This document shows, piece by piece, positions 20,001-23,149 of a stretch of 28,675 nt of DNA; position 1 is the first letter of the stretch, and each line of letters begins with the position of its first letter. Location of the stretch: NCBI RefSeq assembly GCF_000003815.2, contig NW_023365708.1, positions 35,332 through 64,006 of the forward strand. Reading direction: 5' to 3'. The DNA is from Branchiostoma floridae. Taxonomy: Eukaryota > Chordata > Leptocardii > Amphioxiformes > Branchiostomatidae. The notes beneath the pieces were generated by a model. The model did not search any database and was not told where the DNA came from. It saw only the letters and a list, made by a program, of their open reading frames with translations. The position numbers and the translations under genes are program-made.

Positions 20001-22908
20001 TGCCCAGCAGTGAAATCTAAAAATATACAGATACAACAATAGGGCTTACTTTTATGGGGGCAATAAACTAATTTAACCATTTGGCCAGGTTTACCATTTT
20101 TTGTAAATATTTGTAAATGTGAAATAATCACACAGAGGTTTCACAATTATTCTAAATAAAGATATTTTTTGTACAGTTACTTTCAAAATGTTTCTAAAAT
20201 ATTCAAAGGAATTCAAATATATCAGTACTTTCTCAGTCAATTTTTTTAAAATAATTTAATTATTGTGGCTCAGATATTCTTTTATTCAAAATGATTCAGA
20301 CTAATTATAAATATCGCCTAAAAACCCTCATGGTGTCTTGGAATGGACTCTAAGGTTCCGGTTCGGAATTTCAAGTCCGTAAGAATAAGACGCAAATCAG
20401 AGGTTGTCTCCATAGTTTTGGCTCTAGATTTTTCGGCTATCGCTTTAGAAGTCTATAATCTTTTATACTTCTCCAAATGCTTGTTGTTCGTAGCGTTTTA
20501 TGGTGTCGGAGATTTGATCGTGCGGCGAACACTTCCTGGTATTAGTGCGCGCAATAGCGGTAAAGCGTTTCGTCGCCTGATTACCCAGATCGTGCGTTCT
20601 ATGTGCGTTTTGGGTGTTTTAGCGCCATCGGAGCTCGCGGAAAACGTATCGGATAACTTTTTTTCCTTTTTACTCAGTATACAGAAGAAGTCTTGACCTT
20701 CATTGCCATATCAGTCATTATCCCAGGAAAACTCATTTTTTCCGTGTAGCGGCCTGTAAAAAATGGCCCCAAATTAGCAATTTTTGGATGAAAAGCTTAT
20801 ATTTTTGATGTTTTTTTACCAAAAATAACATTTCTACAGAAAATGTCAAATGAGTCTGTCGGTCAGCGACAACACACACGTTTCTATCGGAAACATTGAA
20901 TTATCCGAAAAACGATGTTTTGAGAAGCGCTAGTGCTTTTCTCAGAGACAGTCAAATCGGCCCCAAATCCTTAAAAAAACTCCGAACCGGAACCATGAGG
21001 GGGGTGGGGTTGGGCGTTCGGGTCACAAAAGATTGCAAGCAACAGAACCCCACACCCTTACTGAGAAGACATCTGGTAGGGGTGAGCCGATGTGCTTGGC
21101 TGAAAACGTGAGCCGTAGCAAAACCACATTGCACTACTACTAGCTACATGAAAAAGCACCGCACTTTACTTCAATCGAAGATGACTGGCCCTCACCTCTT
21201 TAACAGACTGCCTGCCGCACCCGACCGAGCTGGAGTCGTGGTACCTGTGGGTTGTGCTCGGGATCTACGTCGCGCAGGTGGGCCTGTATTACATCGAGGC
21301 GTACGCACTGCGACTGCGCAGGGTCATCGCCAGTTTCTTCTACAGAAGGGTATGGAAGTTGTACTCACAGTTTTCGATATTTTATCACGTTCGTCAAAAA
21401 GGTGTTCTATTGGATTATTCTATCGTTTATTTTTTCTTGCTTGGAGCATCTCTTTTACAAATGTATGATTTAGAATACAAAAAAAAATCAACAATGGCCA
21501 GATGTGTTTTGTTTCTGTTTCAGGGGCCTTTACCTTTGACACACGTATGCACAGTTAGATCGGTGAAAAGGCTAATACCAATCGCTTTATTTATCAAATA
21601 TTCATTTATCGAATATTCATGTATGACGTTACTACATGTATTTATCATTGTCAAGTGATAGAAACCACCAGCCACTAATTAGTGTTTTATTTCCGTGAGT
21701 TTTGTTCCCATTCTAATTGATGTATGTTACATCGAATCCAACGTCTGTCCAGAGAGCCAAGAAAAGAACGCTGCACCTGTACAACGAATTTATGAGGAAG
21801 CGGGTCGGTTTTCTCACGCACATGCGCAAGAAGATCCGACGCTTAGTGAGAGAGAAAAAGCTATCGGTAAGCTCAACTAATCAGTGATTATAGTTATATC
21901 TCACCATGACATTAGATAGGGATCCTATATATCCTATATACCTCCGGATACCCTTGATCCTGCCAAGCAATGATACGGAAAGATTTGCATTTATAAAAAC
22001 TGTCCCGGGCGTCGCTTTTGAATCGCATTTACAAGTGTGCTGAATTGATGGTTTAATATCGTAACTTCATCATATAAACTAAGGAAAATAGTTTGGATAT
22101 GAAATAGGTGATCTCGTAGGAGTTTAAAAATCTGCTCTTCCTATAACTCCCTCTCCTTGAAGGTGGAGACGGCTTTGCCGACGATCTTGCGCTACAGGTT
22201 CCCGTGCCTGTTCGGCTGGCTGAAATGGTTCGGCCTGGGGAAGAAACAATGTCTGATCTGTGACGACAATGAGAACAAGTTCACGCACCACTGTACCGGA
22301 TGTATGTACGTGTACTGCCGACAGTGCTGGCGGGATATGAAGGTGAGAGGTGCAGTACAAATATTCTAAACTACATCGCACGGCTAGAATCAAACAATGT
22401 GCCATGTCATATACTCATCTACAAGCAAAACTATGGTTTCATTACCTACACCAATAAGGTAATGTCTTCGCCGCAAGGGTGGTTTTCGATAGCGTTGGTA
22501 ACGCCATGTGTGTGTGTGCGCGTTTATCACAAACGGTTTCTCCCGTACGATTTCATCGGTTTCAATGTTCAGTTTCCGTCCATGGTTCTGATTGGTCCAT
22601 CTATTAGAATGTACGAAGTTGCACGGCCCGCCTAAGTAGCAATGACCGATATGCGACGAAGAAGATGATGATGATGACGAAGTTGCCAGGAAGTTGCTGA
22701 TCATTGATAATTTAGAAACAAAAATGACATGTGATGCATTTGTTCAAGTTTTTAAGATCTTTTTTTCCCTTTTATATGTGATGCATTTGCTGGAAGTTTT
22801 TAAGATCATTTGTTGCTTTCTCAGAAAACGTGCTACAACTGTGACCCGGTCTACACCTCAGAAGACACACAGACAAGCGACACGTCCTCCAGCAGCGAGG
22901 AGGATTGA
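1923..22908 (+). CDS. DCST1: DC-STAMP domain-containing protein 1 (DCST1), 16 exons, gene span
   Basis: Exons: 1923-2088, 3720-3832, 4305-4398, 4625-4764, 6140-6296, 6585-6743, 6958-7209, 7643-7761, 9760-9914, 11147-11246, 19003-19129, 19343-19462, 21207-21349, 21753-21866, 22163-22342, 22825-22908. All junctions are GT-AG and the phases agree, giving 2223 nt (741 codons with stop). Layout: cytosolic start, several N-terminal membrane helices, a cysteine-rich loop, a PAN-like exon, an amphipathic stretch, further helices (exons 9, 11, 13), a basic cytosolic helix, and a C-terminal CxxC RING-like domain. The hallmark FDNLYITGYFRWIDARRRR matches DCST1 better than DCST2. In animals DCST1 with DCST2 is a sperm protein needed for egg fusion, and human DCST1 is also reported as an E3 ligase acting on STAT2. 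The introns carry tRNA genes and many transposons. About 30 family residues between exons 10 and 11 are missing. Confidence 0.88.
2206..2277 (+). tRNA. Initiator tRNA-Met (CAT), diverged copy
   Basis: A 72-nt cloverleaf with initiator features: A1:T72, the G-C rich anticodon stem around GGGCCCATAACC, and the T-loop GGATCGAAACC. The anticodon is CAT. Against the copy at 18318 it has a C-to-G change in the acceptor stem (a mismatch) and changes in the D and anticodon stems, one of which leaves a G-T wobble. A TTTT follows within 10 nt. It lies in DCST1 intron 1 on the same strand. It may be a weak gene or a young pseudogene. Confidence 0.75.
2630..3640 (+). mobile_element. L1/Tx1-like LINE remnant (C-terminal part of ORF2)
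   Basis: Three plus-strand pieces in different frames line up as the C-terminal part of an L1/Tx1-type ORF2. At 2633-2974 is IIWCNENYKFDNNTLFLEHW...SGLIYMNDL, the post-RT linker. At 2998-3207 is WSKICKAQTLDIKDNKLSEF. At 3265-3339 is YIHMFFECNRLQGYWERI, the zinc-knuckle-like HxFFEC segment, and an open tail 3342-3518 holds ILLGDGSNLYITLAKYAIF. Frameshifts and stops between the pieces show it is dead. The 3' end has an A-rich tract and AATAAA near 3640. It is 5'-truncated. Confidence 0.75.
3720..3832 (+). CDS. DCST1: DCST1 exon 2 (membrane helices 1-2)
   Basis: The acceptor is CTGCAG at 3714-3719 and the split codon G|TG joins exon 1. It encodes FYVGMVERMTFPAEEMRYQ and then the hydrophobic GGAVAMLMSLGYALSVQ, the second membrane helix. 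The donor is CAG|GTGAGA, phase 0. Confidence 0.85.
3887..3952 (+). pseudogene. tRNA-Lys(CTT) pseudogene, 5' end destroyed
   Basis: It matches the 3' three quarters of the tRNA-Lys copies in this window (GACGGTAGAGCATG, ACTCTTAATCC, GATTCGAGCC). The acceptor and D-arm start are unrecognisable, the anticodon stem is broken (GGTAC against ATCCA) and the T-stem 3' half is altered. Confidence 0.7.
4017..4105. repeat. Fold-back element with about 27-bp arms
   Basis: ATCAGGGTTTCTCTC at 4031-4045 pairs with 4079-4093 (14 of 15). The pairing extends outward through CTACAGA at 4017-4023 and TCTGTAG at 4099-4105. It could form a strong hairpin in DCST1 intron 2, and may be a small MITE. Confidence 0.6.
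4305..4398 (+). CDS. DCST1: DCST1 exon 3 (membrane helix)
   Basis: It follows GTCCAG at 4299-4304. It encodes VRCTLILVIPLFFGKHGRR and then NAYAITFLMT, the conserved helix-turn of DC-STAMP proteins with a basic GKHGRR turn. The donor ACAG|GTCCGA is weak but the phase 1 junction with exon 4 is exact and restores the family's T-G-P. Confidence 0.85.
4490..4549. repeat. Short imperfect inverted repeat
   Basis: TCTCTGGTCGC at 4490-4500 pairs with GCGATCAGAGA at 4539-4549 (10 of 11), with CCCC/GGGG just inside. It sits in DCST1 intron 3. Confidence 0.5.
4625..4764 (+). CDS. DCST1: DCST1 exon 4 (GPMANMMSNA loop)
   Basis: The acceptor is ACTAG at 4620-4624. It encodes GPMANMMSNAKESSRSISC and a helical stretch ending in MMDVMKDLR, the counterpart of the conserved GP-x-N-x-x-x-N segment with its Cys that follows the early helices in DCST1/2. 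The donor is CGG|GTAATA, phase 0. Confidence 0.88.
4840..4912 (+). tRNA. tRNA-Lys (CTT), copy 1
   Basis: A 73-nt cloverleaf with anticodon CTT in ACTCTTAATC, 7-bp acceptor, intact anticodon and T stems (GTGGG/CCCAC), and TTTTTT 10 nt downstream. The D-loop differs slightly from the canonical copies (TCAATCGATAGAG). It is on the same strand as, and inside, DCST1 intron 4. It is the head of a roughly 400-bp segment duplicated at 7923. Confidence 0.88.
5150..5275 (-). mobile_element. LINE 3' end, severely 5'-truncated
   Basis: AATGAATGAAGACCTTTA and GTATCACAGATAGAAGTTT match the 3' end of the minus-strand LINE at 23150-24015. The element reads right to left and ends in a (TTCA)n-type simple tail, typical of LINEs that prime on a microsatellite. 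Confidence 0.65.
5421..5585. repeat. Two-copy tandem repeat, 90-bp period
   Basis: The block starting GGCATGTTTCCACAGGCATG at 5421 recurs at 5511, including GGTCATGTCCT. No coding role is seen. It lies in DCST1 intron 4. Confidence 0.75.
5586..6139. other. Intron sequence, no feature seen
   Basis: The remainder of DCST1 intron 4 is AT-rich, with no recognisable gene or repeat, and ends at the acceptor ATACAG of exon 5. Confidence 0.5.
6140..6296 (+). CDS. DCST1: DCST1 exon 5 (charged loop)
   Basis: It is open in the phase required by exon 4 (0) and exits in phase 1 to exon 6. It encodes a charged, low-hydrophobicity segment starting SQAQDLDRSSSDVKRKF and ending NQNSERKYKKKVGNRCE. No motif is recognised. 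The reading rests on phase agreement, the CAATACAG acceptor and the donor GAAG|GTATGG. Confidence 0.65.
6585..6743 (+). CDS. DCST1: DCST1 exon 6 (cysteine loop)
   Basis: Phase 1-1. It encodes KKKAVAECEKQMGIAYDEC and later GDPCRHIPKKECKRLG. The C-x7-A-x3-C pattern matches the conserved extracellular cysteine loop of DCST proteins. The vertebrate hydrophobic segment that follows this loop is not seen here. The strong donor GAG|GTAAGT runs straight into a GA-rich microsatellite. Confidence 0.82.
6761..6814 (+). repeat. GA-rich microsatellite
   Basis: Almost pure (GA)n with occasional C, starting about 17 nt after the exon 6 donor. A similar tract, 7571-7617, stands before exon 8, so the PAN exon is bracketed by GA tracts. 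Confidence 0.9.
6958..7209 (+). CDS. DCST1: DCST1 exon 7: PAN/apple-like domain, symmetric 1-1 exon
   Basis: The acceptor is GTTTCAG. This 252-nt exon is open throughout in phase 1 and encodes one compact module: DPCGLSNYRHVPKTDC, then DAREGVTLKACARACCEQ, ERCQSFQYNIWKACFLKTRR and GGNMYDRLPG. The spacing C-x3-CC-x4-C-x-SFQYN-x3-ACFL and the final aromatic-YDR are those of PAN/apple domains, which bind protein or carbohydrate outside the cell. It is expected to lie in the extracellular loop. The donor may be CAG|GTTGGA at 7210 or GAC|GTATAC at 7200; both are phase 1. Skipping the exon keeps the frame, so it could be alternative. Confidence 0.75.
7571..7617 (+). repeat. GA-rich microsatellite
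   Basis: (GA)n with a run of seven G, ending about 25 nt before the exon 8 acceptor. Confidence 0.9.
7643..7761 (+). CDS. DCST1: DCST1 exon 8
   Basis: The acceptor is CTTTTCAG. It enters in phase 1 and exits in phase 0 at CAG|GTAAAG. It encodes an acidic stretch with GFGKSYESSDASVRELDKHF and FDVEMEYQ. The EL-x2-x-FDVEMEY end lines up with the segment before the re-entry helix in vertebrate DCST proteins. Confidence 0.82.
7923..7995 (+). tRNA. tRNA-Lys (CTT), copy 2
   Basis: A 73-nt sequence with anticodon CTT and an intact acceptor and T-arm. The D-stem is altered (TAGCATAGTCGG instead of TAGCTCAGTCGG) and the anticodon stem has one mismatch (ATCCCTGG), so it may be a poor gene. TTTTTT follows. 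It lies in DCST1 intron 8. Confidence 0.78.
7923..8324 (+). repeat. Segmental duplication, copy 2 (tRNA-Lys plus LINE 3' end)
   Basis: Partner of 4840-5275. It ends at the same place in the LINE tail (ATAGAAGTTTG) and is followed by an unrelated short tandem repeat. Confidence 0.85.
8329..8392. repeat. Short tandem repeat, 15-bp unit
   Basis: GTTTTGTGCCTTACG is repeated three times with one change, then decays through CAGTCTTACGGTC. Confidence 0.8.
8393..9460. other. Intron sequence between the duplicated segment and tRNA-Lys copy 3
   Basis: No coding signal is seen. The notable content is the long hairpin at 8944-9011. The rest of DCST1 intron 8 here shows no repeat that I can name; AATAAACTTCATTGTCATTGT near 9295 has the look of a LINE or SINE tail. 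Confidence 0.45.
8944..9011. repeat. Long hairpin, 15+10 bp perfect arms
   Basis: AATTTAGATCAATTT (8944-8958) pairs with 8997-9011, and AGCGTTGACA (8967-8976) pairs with 8986-8995. The loop is 9 nt and there is one asymmetric bulge (8 nt against 1). All 25 pairs are exact. It may be a MITE or fold-back core. Confidence 0.85.
9461..9533 (+). tRNA. tRNA-Lys (CTT), copy 3, canonical
   Basis: A 73-nt sequence with all stems intact, anticodon CTT, A-box TAGCTCAGTCGG and B-box GGTTCGAGCCC, followed by TTTTT 8 nt downstream. Its 5' flank (GTAGCTTTCGTAGCCAT) is shared with the copy at 17400, so the two are duplicates. Confidence 0.95.
9760..9914 (+). CDS. DCST1: DCST1 exon 9 (amphipathic segment and membrane helix)
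   Basis: The acceptor is ATCCTAG, phase 0. It encodes SRPKNLNLKTAEDVGLAI and DQEFRQRMAVFRFL, then the hydrophobic INKIFAFLFVLTILA, the membrane re-entry helix of the DC-STAMP domain. The donor GC|GTAAGT is phase 2. Confidence 0.88.
9915..10916. other. Intron sequence, no gene seen
   Basis: First part of DCST1 intron 9. It holds poly-A and poly-T runs near 10570 and 10770 and a small repeat of CTGAACTGCAGCA near 10661 and 10703. There is no coding signal. Confidence 0.4.
10917..10990 (-). pseudogene. tRNA-like relic or SINE head
   Basis: On the minus strand it reads CTAGCGCAGTGGTAAAG (A-box like), an anticodon-like stem GCATT/AATGC, and GCTTCGAATCCGGGGAGG (B-box like). The acceptor does not pair and the anticodon loop CTAAACC is not a normal one. 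A T-run follows the 3' side, as in a Pol III transcript or a SINE. Confidence 0.5.
11147..11246 (+). CDS. DCST1: DCST1 exon 10 (FDNLYITGYF signature)
   Basis: The acceptor is CCCCCAG, phase 2 in and phase 0 out at GCT|GTGAGT. It encodes HTYQRKFCTKFDFDNLYIT and GYFRWIDARRRRA, the most recognisable motif of DCST1: FDN-x-YIT-x-x-F-x-x-IDARR. It is the cytosolic part after the exon 9 helix. Confidence 0.92.
11885..12480. repeat. Left tandem array, exact 78-bp period
   Basis: GGCAGGGTAGG recurs at 11886, 11964, 12042, 12120, 12198, 12276, 12354 and 12432 with no length change. Each full unit holds GAAGTTGTCC(T/G)AAGTTGTGC, then AAAGTTACGTGACGTCATC and an inverted AACTTTGGAC. TGACGTCA starts at 11839 (before the array) and at 11939, 12017, 12095, 12173, 12251, 12329 and 12407. 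Confidence 0.95.
12870..13722 (-). CDS. P-loop ATPase fragment (DUF3987-like), three exons, inside the TIR element
   Basis: Exons on the minus strand: 13722-13630, 13471-13309, 12982-12870. All introns are GT-AG with matching phases 0 and 1, giving 122 residues. It starts MSCSKSLKATDLHSSW, continues FDWKDFPEELVQ, then a hydrophobic stretch (VLCVPTVAVLYSLITVAAF), KWRKNVLLWTAICLPTGAGKS and TICKWIQELM, and stops soon after. LLW-x-AI-x-LPTGAGKS resembles the Walker A region of DUF3987/primase-helicase-type proteins. The glycine of PTG is made by the exon 2-3 splice. There is no Walker B or later motif, so it is a truncated or minimal version. AATAAA occurs 3' of the stop, within about 280 bp. Confidence 0.6.
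13058..13242 (+). repeat. SINE-like repeat, copy 1
   Basis: GCCGTGGCGCA (A-box like) and GGTTCGAATTA (B-box like) sit about 45 bp apart, followed by an A-run, TGACGTAAA and TTCTAGAAATGAC. The same order recurs at 13790-13990. It lies in intron 2 of the P-loop gene. Confidence 0.6.
13790..13990 (+). repeat. SINE-like repeat, copy 2
   Basis: Direct repeat of 13058-13242 (shared CTGAAAAACGACACC or close, GAACGCATTCC, CACCTGAG, GGTTCTAGAAATGAC). It lies just upstream of the minus-strand P-loop gene start and carries GACGTAAACGTC, so it could act as its promoter. Confidence 0.6.
14081..14340. repeat. Right tandem array, 85-bp period
   Basis: ACCCGGCTGACTGTCCAAAG starts at 14081, 14166 and 14251. 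Units are inverted relatives of the left array but carry two TGACGTCA sites each: 14107, 14124, 14192, 14209 and, in the partial third unit, 14277. Confidence 0.92.
14377..15708. repeat. Repeat-rich intron with diverged direct repeats and octamer palindromes
   Basis: The palindrome TATGCAAATTA-GGAGG-TAATTTGCATA at about 14398-14425 has a relative at about 15051-15080 (TTATGCAAAT...ATTTGCATAA). After each comes a shared block: about 14825-14935 and about 15168-15265 (GTCAACCC, CTCCAAAGG-ATGATGCAA, ATTCCGGA). So a unit of several hundred bp is duplicated in direct orientation. Near 15595-15700 a motif CTACGCTAAATTC recurs. No gene is supported. Confidence 0.55.
15715..15967. mobile_element. MITE, 253 bp, TIR TAGCCTGGGTAC, 9-bp target duplication
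   Basis: TAGCCTGGGTAC at 15715-15726 is the exact reverse complement of 15956-15967. Flanks are ATAACCGAG (15706-15714) and ATCACCGAG (15968-15976), a 9-bp duplication with one mismatch. It is non-coding and GC-rich. A 9-bp duplication is usual for Mutator-like transposons. Confidence 0.75.
16068..16215 (+). repeat. Dispersed repeat, copy 1
   Basis: The block with GCGCCGAAGGCGCGAC, GGGGGTCCAGGGGCATGC and AAATTTTGAAATCTTGACCC and then CTCTGAAACGC recurs in the same orientation at 16838-16945. Confidence 0.7.
16216..16520 (+). mobile_element. LINE ORF2 C-terminal remnant (CR1/L2-like) with frameshift
   Basis: Reads ELQWMSLGDRRKMSRLFMMYK then MTNKLVDVP and SSTRVTN in one frame, and SYFPRTIAEWNLLFPSTVG in a second frame from about 16420. 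RR-x3-RL-x-MMYK and FPRTI-x-EWN are the C-terminal signatures of CR1/L2/Jockey-type LINEs. The frame changes once, so the copy is dead. Confidence 0.75.
16838..16945 (+). repeat. Dispersed repeat, copy 2
   Basis: Shares AAATTTTGAAATCTTGACCC and CTCTGAAACGC with copy 1 at 16068-16215. The LINE remnant lies between the two copies, which may therefore be parts of one interrupted element. Confidence 0.65.
16978..17077. other. Assembly gap (100 N)
   Basis: Exactly 100 N, probably a placeholder of unknown true length. Both edges hold the tandem motif TTACGCT/CTACGCAAAA, so collapse of a tandem repeat is the likely cause. Confidence 0.98.
17085..17197 (+). repeat. Tandem repeat, about 34-bp unit, at gap edge
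   Basis: TACGCTCTACGCAAAA or close recurs three to four times separated by CGATTA/CGATCCG. Related words occur at 15595-15670. Confidence 0.7.
17400..17476 (+). pseudogene. tRNA-Lys(CTT) pseudogene with D-arm insertion
   Basis: Identical to copy 3 over most of its length, but with four extra bases in the D-arm (TAGCTACGTAAGTCGG) and a T replacing G near the acceptor 3' end. Anticodon and T-arm are intact. Its flanks match those of copy 3 at 9461, so it is a duplicate that decayed. Confidence 0.8.
17477..18156. other. Intron sequence, no feature seen
   Basis: AT-rich DCST1 intron 10. The first 60 bp resemble the 3' flank of tRNA-Lys copy 3. No gene is supported. Confidence 0.45.
18157..18229 (+). 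tRNA. tRNA-Lys (CTT), copy 4
   Basis: A 73-nt sequence with anticodon CTT. The acceptor GCCCAGC pairs with GTTGGGC slightly better than in the other copies, and the D-loop has CAGTCAGTAGAG. TTTT follows 8 nt after the end. It lies about 90 bp upstream of an initiator tRNA. Confidence 0.93.
18318..18389 (+). tRNA. Initiator tRNA-Met (CAT), canonical
   Basis: A 72-nt sequence with fully paired acceptor (AGCAGCG/CGCTGCT) and A1:T72, three G-C pairs below the anticodon loop, T-loop GATCGAAACC, anticodon CAT, then TTTT 4 nt on. It sits between two tRNA-Lys genes in the DCST1 intron. Confidence 0.95.
18456..18478 (+). pseudogene. Initiator tRNA-Met 3' fragment
   Basis: TTGATCAAAACCACTCGCTG matches the 3' end of the adjacent tRNA (GGATCGAAACCACCCGCTG), and the following CCAAATGACGTA matches its 3' flank. 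This is a partial tandem duplicate next to the assembly gap. Confidence 0.7.
18520..18619. other. Assembly gap (100 N)
   Basis: Exactly 100 N. It adjoins the partial tRNA duplicate, so further tRNA copies, or the missing DCST1 exon, could be hidden here. Confidence 0.98.
18695..18767 (+). tRNA. tRNA-Lys (CTT), copy 5, canonical
   Basis: A 73-nt sequence identical in the body to copy 3, with all arms intact, followed by TTTTT within 10 nt. It is 235 bp upstream of DCST1 exon 11. Confidence 0.95.
19003..19129 (+). CDS. DCST1: DCST1 exon 11 (membrane helix)
   Basis: The acceptor is TTTTCTCAG, phase 0 in and phase 1 out at AAGG|GTAGGC. It encodes GIILVLGQTVFALVVFFLDY and LLFESLDIIRRHSLV, the penultimate membrane helix with the family's L-D-x-IRRHS. 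It follows exon 10 in phase, but the family segment with LLPL and the lead-in to this helix is missing. Confidence 0.88.
19343..19462 (+). CDS. DCST1: DCST1 exon 12 (extracellular loop)
   Basis: Phase 1-1. The acceptor is ATGTAG and the donor AAAC|GTAAGT. It encodes HHLLDVKVLGDGAMANVIK and TMFNSMENQKHTLDHVS, matching the V-x-V-x-GD-x-M-A-x-hydrophobic pattern of the last extracellular loop in DCST1. Confidence 0.87.
19644..20350. mobile_element. MITE, 707 bp, 22-bp perfect TIRs, TA target site
   Basis: The 22 bp at 19644-19665 (GAGTCCATTCCAAGACACCA and on) are the exact reverse complement of 20329-20350, and TA flanks both sides (19642-19643, 20351-20352). The interior is non-coding, with repeated TACCATTTT words near 19860-19900 and 20090. 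TA duplication suggests Tc1/mariner-type mobilisation. It lies in DCST1 intron 12. Confidence 0.82.
20354..20996. repeat. Possible TIR element next to the MITE
   Basis: GGTTCCGGTTCGGA at 20354 is inverted as TCCGAACCGGAACC ending near 20996, and the next bases (ATTT/GTTT) also nearly match. The interior has an open plus-strand frame, 20343-20696 (117 codons), with no recognised domain; I do not call it a gene. Confidence 0.5.
20997..21206. other. Intron sequence, no feature seen
   Basis: End of DCST1 intron 12, with a G-rich patch GGGGGTGGGGTTGGGCG at its start. No gene. Confidence 0.4.
21207..21349 (+). CDS. DCST1: DCST1 exon 13 (last membrane helix)
   Basis: The acceptor is TTTAACAG, phase 1 in and 0 out at AGG|GTATGG. 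It encodes HCLPHPTELESWYLWVVLG, the helix IYVAQVGLYYIEAY, and ALRLRRVIASFFYRR. CLP near the start and LRLRRVI-x-x-FY after the helix are DCST family signatures. Confidence 0.92.
21350..21752. other. Intron 13, no feature seen
   Basis: AT-rich. Open frames here are chance and no repeat is recognised. Confidence 0.5.
21753..21866 (+). CDS. DCST1: DCST1 exon 14 (basic cytosolic helix)
   Basis: The acceptor is GTCCAG, phase 0-0, and the donor TCG|GTAAGC. It encodes RAKKRTLHLYNEFMRKRVG and FLTHMRKKIRRLVREKKLS. KKR-x-LHLYN-x-x-x-x-KR is the conserved cytosolic segment after the last membrane helix. Confidence 0.92.
21867..22162. other. Intron 14, no feature seen
   Basis: No gene or named repeat; a small run GATCCTATATATCCTATATAC occurs near 21920. 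Confidence 0.5.
22163..22342 (+). CDS. DCST1: DCST1 exon 15 (RING-like domain, first six cysteines)
   Basis: Acceptor TTGAAG, phase 0-0, donor AAG|GTGAGA. It encodes ALPTILRYRFPCLFGWLKWF and then CLIC, HHCTGC and VYCRQCWRDMK. The CxxC-x10-CxxC-x4-CxxC order is that of the DCST1 C-terminal zinc-binding domain, which gives human DCST1 its reported ubiquitin ligase activity. Confidence 0.92.
22343..22824. other. Intron 15, with a 47-bp tandem duplication at its end
   Basis: ATGTGATGCATTTG...AGTTTTTAAGATC occurs at 22729 and again at 22776, just before the exon 16 acceptor, and a GATGAT run lies near 22665. The duplicate brings a T-rich tract close to the acceptor. Confidence 0.6.
22825..22908 (+). 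CDS. DCST1: DCST1 exon 16 (last CxxC, acidic tail, stop)
   Basis: The acceptor is TTTCTCAG. KTCYNCDPVYTSEDTQTSD supplies the fourth CxxC of the zinc domain, and the protein ends in a Ser/Asp/Glu tail with TGA at 22906-22908. The 3' UTR follows; no clear AATAAA is seen before the LINE at 23150. Confidence 0.9.
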   Translation, partial: KTCYNCDPVYTSEDTQTSDTSSSSEED

Positions 22909-23149
22909 CTCAAGATGGCAGACAAGGAACCGGTTCTACTTAGAACTGATATGCCATCGCATAAAAGCACATTATAGACCACAAAAGTCCGATGAATAAG
23001 AACTAATTATTTAATACATATATGTAGAAAGCATACTGATGAAAAACACAACACTCCTTTGTATCTATCACACCTTCCTTTATTCAACTCTTATAAGATT
23101 CTCTACCGACACTACAATAACATGACTCCGGGATTTGCAGAAAAATAGT
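22909..23149. other. DCST1 3' flank
   Basis: Short AT-rich stretch between the DCST1 stop and the LINE tail. AATAAG near 22995 is a possible weak poly(A) signal. Confidence 0.35.

Noticed and set aside
19880-20131. Minus-strand 83-codon open frame
   Set aside because: It lies wholly inside the TA-flanked MITE and ends in a low-complexity TACCATTTT tract.
20343-20696. Plus-strand 117-codon open frame
   Set aside because: It begins inside the right TIR of the MITE and has no recognised domain, so it is treated as chance within a repeat.
22390-22704. Minus-strand frame with a serine run
   Set aside because: The serine run is the antisense of a GATGATGAT microsatellite in DCST1 intron 15.
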